This document shows, in pieces, positions 57,736 to 64,000 of a DNA stretch of 64,000 nucleotides. Location of the stretch: assembly GCA_947561585.1 (NCBI GenBank), contig CANNZV010000428.1:310001-374000 (forward strand). The letters are read 5' to 3'. Numbering within the stretch: the first letter of the stretch is position 1; every line of letters begins with the position of its first letter. The notes under the pieces were generated by a model. That model was not told the origin of the DNA, ran no database searches, and saw nothing but the letters and a program-made list of their open reading frames with translations. A program made the translations under genes and the position numbers. The stretch comes from Caprella mutica (taxonomy: Eukaryota; Arthropoda; Malacostraca; Amphipoda; Caprellidae).

Positions 57736-58280
57736 TAATTAATTAACTGTATTATACTTTTAAAAAGTATCTGGTATCAACTTGGTATTGGTATCGGTTG
57801 CCAGAATTTTAAAGTAACTGTAATTGGTAATGGTATCGGTTACTAATATGGAATAGATGAATATCTACTTAATTTACTATCAGTACGTTCTTTTTGCGAC
57901 ATTGTAAGTTAATTGATTAACTGTATTATACTTTTAAAAAGTATCTAGTATTGGACTTGGTATTGGTATCGGTTATCAGAATTTTAAAGTAACTGTAATT
58001 GGCACTGGTATCGGTTACTAATATGATATCGGTGCATATCTACTTATTTACTATCAGTCCATTCTTTTTTGCAACATTGGAAGTTAATTAATTAACTGTA
58101 TTATACTTTTAAAAAGTAACTGGTATCAGACTTGGTATTGGTGTCGGTTACCAGAATTCTAAAGTGACTGTAGCTACTTGGTACTGGTATCGGTTACTAA
58201 TATGGTATTGGTGCATCTCTACTTAATTTACGATTAGTCTGTTCTTTTATGCAACATTGGAAGTTATTTAATTAACTATT
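57736..58280. repeat. Tandem repeat of about 175-bp units, three copies
   Basis: Each unit has TTAATTAACTGTATTATACT, TTTAAAAAGTA, then several GGTATTGGTATCGGTTA-type subrepeats and the TTTACTATCAGT block shared with the array on its left. Confidence 0.85.
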
Positions 58281-58493
58281 GGTCTGTTTTTTTTCACATA
58301 CAAATATCTTTCAATCAGTTAGATTATCAAAGAAATTGTCTGATTTTTATGCCTAGCTATTGCTTATTGGTGAACTTATGATTAATTTATTAATTCAAGT
58401 AGCTATCATTATATAATATTAGTCATTAATATAATTGTATTTTTATGTATATAAATGTATGAAATCAAAATTTTGTTTATATGCTGTTCAGGG

Positions 58494-58615
58494 TTTATCA
58501 AGGTAGGTTTCCTCCAAAGTGGGAAACTGAAAACCATTTGGGGGAATCCTAAATTAGCTATTCTTATTACTTATCCAAGGACTTTATGATGTCTGTATCC
58601 TCCTTTGATTTATAA
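58494..58615. mobile_element. Decayed relative of the hAT element at 17691
   Basis: CAGGGTTTATCAAGGTAGGT, then TTTCCTCCAAA, GGGGGAATCCTAAATTAGCT and TTACTTATCCAAGG follow the left end of 17691-18813. It jumps past the minisatellite to CTCCTTTGATTTATAAT, as if the array had collapsed to one unit. Confidence 0.8.
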
Positions 58616-59320
58616 TTAATAATTACTTTACCAATCAACATAGGTAAAATTCCACTTGACTTAGCTAGAATATTACTCTTAAAGGGAAAAAATTCCATTT
58701 ACAAGTCACAGTTGGTGGAATTTACCATGAATTATAGTCTGGGCTATGTCTAATCTAAACGACTGAATGCGTTTTGCAATGTCTGTTAACGTTTCTTGTA
58801 ATTATTCAATTTACTTATACAGATGAAATACATTTTGTTTTTATTAAATACTTCTATTCATTTGAATAGTGATAACAGTTTAAATTATTTTGCATGTGTA
58901 AGGTGTTGGTGGAAATGCTTCTTGTACTACTTAATTTCTATTTTAATCCTTAATGAAGATCTAAATGTTAATTGTCCTTTTTATTTCAGTTATGATCCTT
59001 GATGTCTGTATTCTCAACACCCATCAGCATGGCTGCTCCACCCCACTCAACAGCAAATAGAATGGCGAATGTAGCTACATCTTATCGACACCTTGATATG
59101 ACACCGATAGTCCTACTGCAGGAGAGATAAATGTAAGATGATGCACATTCAATGATTAACAGCCTTGGTGCTCATGATGTAACCTATTGAGATCCATGGT
59201 ACCTTGTCTGTTGTTATTTGTGTACATCTCTTAACTGAACTACAAGCAGTTTCTTCATGAAATCACACATCTCTTGATATATTTCACTTGATAAGTGTAA
59301 GTATTGCAACAAGCATTACA
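58616..59320. other. No gene seen
   Basis: AT-rich. A short open stretch near 59000-59090 (plus strand) is too brief to call. Confidence 0.45.
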
Positions 59321-59324
59321 TGCA

Positions 59325-59760
59325 TCCCCTTGAAATCGAGGGAATATCCATTCACTTTCATATTTCCATTCCCTCGTTAATGAGGGGATAACTGTTTTGA
59401 TATTCCCTTTCTCTTCCCCTAGGGAAGATTCCAGGAATATTTATATTTTAATTCCCTCTTGTTCCCCTTGATATCGAGGGAATATCCATTCACTTTCATA
59501 TTTTTATTCCCTTGTTAATGAGGGGATAACTGATTTGATATTCCCTTTCTGTTCCCTTGATATCCAGGGAATATTTATATTTTTATTCCCTCTTGTTCCC
59601 CTTGATATCGAGGGAATATCCATTCACTTTCATATTTTCATTCCCTTGTTAACAAGGGGATAACTGTTTTGATATTCCCTTTCTGTAGAGTTGATATTGA
59701 GGCAATATTGTGTATGATATTCCCCAATATTGACACAATATTGGGGCAATATTGTCCTAA
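59325..59760. repeat. Tandem repeat of about 120 bp, three to four copies
   Basis: Units contain TTCCCCTTGATATCGAGGGA, ATATCCATTCACTTTCATAT and GAGGGGATAACTGTTTTGAT. The motif pair GAGGGAATAT / ATATTCCCTC makes each unit partly palindromic. Confidence 0.85.
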
Positions 59761-59799
59761 TAATTTTTGCTTCGTGGGCCTCGTTTGAAAATGATGAAA

Positions 59800-60615
59800 C
59801 AACAATGTTTCAACGTTGGGCAGCAACGTTGTATTAACCTTGTCAAATTATGTCTATCCTACGTCGCAGTCGAACGTTGGCACTATGTTGTTTCAACATT
59901 GTAACAGTGTCGTTTGGAAATGACAAAACAACATTGTTTCAACGTTGAATTAACAACATAGTTTTAACCTTGTGTTTTAATGTCTAAACAAAGTCGTAAT
60001 CGAACATTGGCACGATGTTGTTTCGTCATTGTATCAACATTGTACAGATGTAGGAACCCAAACATAAGTTTGGCAACCAACGTAGTTCGAATGTTGTCTT
60101 TCGACGTCGTATTTTTTTCCAAAAACCGACAATCAGACAACGTTGAAAACTGATGTTGTACCAACGTTCATACAACCAATAAACGATGCTCAGCCAACTT
60201 CGTGAAGACGTTGTTTTGTCATTGTATCAACATTGTACAGATGTCGGAAAACAAACATAAGGTTGGCAACCAACGTTGTTCGAATGTTGTCTTTCGACGT
60301 CGTATTTTTTTTCCAAAAACCGACAATCAGACAACGTTGAAAACTGATGTTGTACCAACGTTCAGACAACCAAGAAACGATGCTCAGCCAACATCGTGAC
60401 GACGTTGTTTTGTCATTGTATCAACATTGTACAGATGTCGGAAAAAAAACATAAGGTTGGCAACCAACGTTGTTCGAATGTTGTCTTTCGACGTCGTATT
60501 TTTTTTCCAAAAACCGACAATCAGACAACGTTGAAAACTGATGTTGTACCAACGTTCAGACAACCAAGAAACGATGCTCAGCCAACATCGTGACGACGTT
60601 GATTTGCTGCTTGGG
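59800..60615. repeat. Tandem repeat of 194 bp, about three copies, at the end of a CCCAAGCAGCAAA element
   Basis: Repeats of the block TCATTGTATCAACATTGTAC with AGATGTCGG start near 60026, 60220 and 60414, exactly 194 bp apart. The last two units are almost identical. The array ends in GACGTTGATTTGCTGCTTGGG, which read inverted resembles CCCAGGCAGCAAAACAACG at 48254. 65-codon frames here are repeat translations. Confidence 0.88.
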
Positions 60616-61129
60616 TCCCTATATATGTTACTGTACCATGGTTGTACCTACAGTGAAACACTCAAATGACCGTTATCTTACATATAAACCTGATTATCTA
60701 TTGTAAAAGGTCATTTTAAACACTTATGAGGAGTGAAATTTGCAACAAAAATTCTTATTTAGATACATAAATTCAAAATTGTCTCAAATCCTTCAGTCAC
60801 CTACAATCTACTGAAGGATTTGAAGGTTATCAAGTGGAATATTATTACTGAATAAAGTGGAAAATGTCATAAGAACAAAATTTAATTTACGTTAATTTCC
60901 TTGAAAATGCACATTTAACTGAATAAGAGCTCAGTTCATAATAAAAAAAAATGGTAACACCATGTGTGACGTCATTCGTTTAATCGCGGTCACGTCTTAG
61001 TTGTATTTTCAAAGGTTCCAAAATTGTACTTAGAATAATTTACTATGTATTTACTAAGCGTATTAGTACCTCCCCAAATCAAATTACAATAAATCAAAAA
61101 GGATATAAAACTACTATACAAGTTAATAC
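60616..61129. other. No gene seen
   Basis: AT-rich. It includes a short inverted pair around AATCCTTCAGT / ACTGAAGGATT (60787-60823). Confidence 0.45.
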
Positions 61130-61385
61130 AATTCGCTTTCACACATAGATACAATACCCTCACACACATACGCTACAATAAGCTCACACACATACGCTAC
61201 AATAAGCTCACACACATACGCTACAATAAGCTCATACACATACGCTACAATAAGCTCACACACATACGCTACAATAAGCTCACACACATACGCTACAATA
61301 AGCTCACACACATACGCTACAATAAGCTCACACATACGTTACAATAAGCTCTCACACATACGCTACAATACGCTCACACAATTAC
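61130..61385. repeat. 24-bp minisatellite, about 10 copies
   Basis: Unit ACACATACGCTACAATAAGC then TCAC. The eight-residue translated repeat on the minus strand is a by-product of the 24-bp period. Confidence 0.96.
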
Positions 61386-61993
61386 TTCAGATGCGTGTGA
61401 AGTTCATTATTTTTTTTCTGTTGCAGTTCAGTCAGACTTTTATGGGTTAAGCGCCAGGATGTTCACTCCTTTTGAAGAAAAAGATTTGATTTGAAAAGGG
61501 AGAGAAAATAAACAAAATTAGTATAGTAGACGGTCATTAAATTTACAAGATAGGAAATGTAATGATCATCCATTTTTTTAAATTATCCATTTTATTGGAA
61601 AATTAATAACTGCATTACTGTAAGCCTGTTAGTCTCAATAATAAGCCTCTTCTTATTCACAATATCTAAATTTATTCACCATAATCGTTATTTCTTGATG
61701 TTGTAAAGCAATTCTTTTTATCTCTGCTCAAAATCAGACATTATTCAATTTAAAACCTCTGCGTTCTGTTTCAATTTATTTGCTGTCACAAAATAAATGG
61801 TGAGATTTTCTACAGAAGCTGAGATATTTTGTTGTGTAGGTGAAATATAAAGAAAATAGTTCTTTTTCAGTTTAATCATTATAATATTATTCACAATTCT
61901 ATCCCTACCCTGAAAAACAGTAACACGAATTATTATATTTATGTCGAATAGGGGTATGCATATTTTAAGAAATCTTCATTAAATTTCATAATT
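61386..61993. other. No gene seen
   Basis: AT-rich unique-looking sequence. Confidence 0.45.
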
Positions 61994-62500
61994 ACAGGCA
62001 GACCCTGCTTCAAGTCAAAAATCGTACCTCACATTAACTGAGAAATTGAACTTGAATTGGGGGAGACCCCGCTGTAATTTTAGAATTAAGTTACTTCAAT
62101 CTTTTCGCTTTCTATTAACAAATATCAAAGACGTTTGCATGGTACACTAAAGGCCTTGTTACACGGTGCGAGTTACTATCGTGACAGTTGACAGCAGCTG
62201 CCCCACAATACTCGCATGCCAGTATCTCAATGTTCATAGCATTGCATTTTCATAACAGTTACTCGATTGATGCGGTCACACTGTGCGAGTAGCTGCAGTA
62301 CAGTAACTCGCCCGTTTACTCGCACCGTGTAACAAGGCATTCATATTATGTACCATATTTTGTATGGTTCCTTCAATGTAAATAGAATTGTTTAAAAATA
62401 ATTTCCGGTACAACTGATGTAAGTAAGGTTGGGGTCAACTTCGCTTTAAGTCATCCTGCTATAAAAGTGGGGTCTACTTAAAGCGAGGTTTTCCTGTATT
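61994..62500. mobile_element. TIR element of about 500 bp with a second MITE inside
   Basis: TACAGGCAGACCCTGCTTCA at the left and, inverted, TACAGGAAAACCTCGCTTTA at the right. TA edges suggest a Tc1/mariner-type mover. It contains the MITE at 62153-62338. Confidence 0.7.
62153..62338. mobile_element. MITE, 186 bp, nested in the preceding element
   Basis: GCCTTGTTACACGGTGCGAG and its exact inverse CTCGCACCGTGTAACAAGGC. The inner parts also carry repeated GCGAGTAGCTGCAGTA-like sequence. Confidence 0.88.
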
Positions 62501-62694
62501 CAATAAATTGAATTAGGTGTTTTAAACATAGTAATCGAAATTAATTTCTTAGAATCAGTAACGCATTCATAAGTTGTTTAGTTAGAAAAAAATTCACGTT
62601 TGGAAATATTTTGGTGAAATTAAGTTGTCTGAATTAGTTTGTGACGATGTGATTTTTGATCTGGAAGAAAAGTACTTCCAAACTAGATGGGAAT

Positions 62695-62805
62695 ATAGTG
62701 AAGTGGAATCACTTCGGACAGTTCAATTTTCTATCTAATTTCTATTAATTCTATTTTTTTACTAATTTCTATTAACCATATTTTCTAACTATTTTCACTA
62801 GTATC
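62695..62805 (+). repeat. Dispersed repeat family F2, copy 1
   Basis: GAAGTGGAATCACTTCGGAC with AGTTC, then A/T-rich CTATTAATTCT and TATTTTCTAA, recurs at 63908-64000. A near-palindromic GAAGTGGAATCACTTC starts each copy. Confidence 0.65.
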
Positions 62806-62991
62806 CACAGGTTGCAGTTAATTACCAATTCTACGGAAAATAATCAAATAATCAAATCATCCAATGATCAAATCATCACAATTAATAATAAATTATTAGT
62901 ATTTAGAAAACTGACAAGCAAAGTCACTGCATACTAACAAATCAGTCACTGCTGCCAGTGCCAACCAGTGACTGCGGCCTTTTCTTTTCTA

Positions 62992-63268
62992 AACCATTTG
63001 TGTCATCTCGTATGTAACATGTGAATTGGAATCATGTGGTGAATCACTACTATTCATGTTTTTTTGATCATAAAACCCGAAAAAAACCTGTAGATTTATT
63101 GAAACTCTGCCATAACTTAATTTGAGTTATTTAACCTATTGAGGTACCACATACAGAGAGGCTAGTAATAAATAATTTTTCGGGTTTTATGATTAAAAAA
63201 AACATGAATAGTACTGATTCACCACATGATTCCAATTCACATGTTACATACGAGATGACACAAACGGT
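62992..63268. repeat. Foldback with arms of about 92 bp
   Basis: The left arm 62992-63083 (TTGTGTCATCTCGTATGTAA, then TGATCATAAAACCCGAAAAA) is inverted at 63174-63268 with only a few changes. The loop is about 90 bp. It resembles a young MITE, or a snapback from an inverted duplication. Confidence 0.9.
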
Positions 63269-63414
63269 CTCTAGAAAAAAAGATTATGCAGAATGAGTAA
63301 TAATGAAATCATTTAAAGATTGATTATTGATCAATTACTAAAAAGAAACAAACATTGTTAGGTACAGCTCCACTTCATGAAGTTGACTTTTATAAAATCG
63401 AAAACTGTGCAATT

Positions 63415-63606
63415 TTATAATTCGAGCAATTTTGTTCATTCGAGCAATTTGATAATTCGAGCAATTGTTCATTCGACCAATTGTTCGTTCGAGCAATTTT
63501 TATTCGAGCAATTTTCTTTCGAGTAATTGTTCTTTCGAGCAACTGTTCATTCGAGCAGTTGTTTTCGAGCAATTGTCTTTCGAGCAATTGTTTTTGAGCA
63601 ATTTAC
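63415..63606. repeat. Short tandem repeat, TTCGAGCAATTGTTC type
   Basis: About 13 irregular units of 13-17 bp with the core TTCGAGCAATT. Confidence 0.9.
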
Positions 63607-63615
63607 CGGCTACCA

Positions 63616-63842
63616 CTAGACACATAGCAGCGCTTGATAGCAGCTAATGTTGGGCTGGCTAAAACAAGGATCAATCTCATAAAAAAACGACATCCTAAAA
63701 TCTTTAGAATCTGCTGATGAGAAAACTTCCAATTCTGCAAGCAATCTCTGTACAACTGATTCACGAACAAAGAAGGAAATCAATTTGTTGGAACCAAAAC
63801 GGATTATCATGACCAGGTCCAAGGGAAAGGTCCCCTCTTTTC
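63616..63842 (-). CDS. Unassigned open frame, possible terminal exon
   Basis: Minus-strand frame of about 75 codons after a plausible acceptor (GTACATTAG before 63842), ending in TAG at 63616-63618. It encodes a mixed hydrophobic and charged sequence (FPLDLVMIIRFGSNKLISFF, later VQRLLAELEVFSS) without repeats and with balanced composition, unlike neighbouring junk frames. The frame also stays open upstream to 63924. I do not recognise the family. It could be the last exon of a gene lying to the right, or chance. Confidence 0.25.
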
Positions 63843-63907
63843 CTAATGTACAACCTCTTATATTAGAATGAAGAGTTCGATCGAAAAAATAGGTGCCAAG
63901 TGGAGAA

Positions 63908-64000
63908 GAATGAAGTGGAATCACTTCGGAAAGTTCTATTTTTTATCTTATTTCCATTAATTCTTTTTTAAAACTATTTTCTATTATTTATATTTTCTAA
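63908..64000 (+). repeat. Dispersed repeat family F2, copy 2, cut by the window edge
   Basis: Same order of blocks as 62695-62805. Confidence 0.65.

Noticed and set aside
60202..60593. Two identical 65-codon frames
   Set aside because: They are successive units of the 194-bp tandem repeat.
61123..61335. Eight-residue repeat protein
   Set aside because: Product of the 24-bp minisatellite.

Overview
The window is AT-rich eukaryotic DNA with spliced genes, many tandem repeats and nested transposons of several classes. This fits an arthropod genome. A hemipteran-like insect is a guess from the kind and density of elements, not a demonstrated fact. I see no ordinary conserved host gene, rRNA or tRNA, and almost every recognisable reading frame belongs to a mobile or virus-like element.

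Left part (1-14.2 kb). A decayed retroelement Gag-like frame (minus strand) runs off the left edge. After a minisatellite come two head-to-tail, minus-strand, intron-containing genes related to the replication protein (Rep) of circular single-stranded DNA (CRESS) viruses. Gene 1 (2958-4407) keeps the helicase part. Gene 2 (11707-14134) keeps the HUH endonuclease exon, the helicase exon and a C-terminal extension over five exons whose splice phases agree. Between them lies a 48-bp satellite split by a Tc1-like transposon (4941-6215), which itself appears split by a CR1/Jockey-like LINE (6216-10915) whose ORF1 begins with a PHD-type zinc finger.

Middle part (14.4-24 kb). Non-autonomous DNA transposons dominate: a TIR element at 14381-15475, a hAT-type element with an exact 8-bp target duplication carrying a 21-bp minisatellite (17691-18813), a TIR element at 18879-19382, a second Tc1-like copy (19726-21018) and a TTAA-flanked element (22531-23386). 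A GC-rich module of about 100 bp recurs five times between 19.2 and 41 kb.

Nested block (24.2-38.9 kb). A Crypton-type tyrosine recombinase gene with an N-terminal 10-residue repeat and zinc fingers is interrupted by a DIRS retrotransposon (27120-38733), which is interrupted by a Gypsy retrotransposon with 439-bp LTRs (31085-37334). The last part of the Crypton frame reappears to the right of the DIRS element. DIRS itself shows Gag, RT, RNase H, tyrosine recombinase, inverted termini and the internal complementary region.

Right part (39-64 kb). No intact gene except one decayed mariner-type transposase (44137-45539). The rest is a long foldback element (40468-41180), MITEs, and at least eight tandem arrays, the largest a 61-bp satellite of about 30 units with an 8-unit higher-order period (48.27-50.09 kb). 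One unassigned open frame, possibly a terminal exon, lies at 63616-63842.
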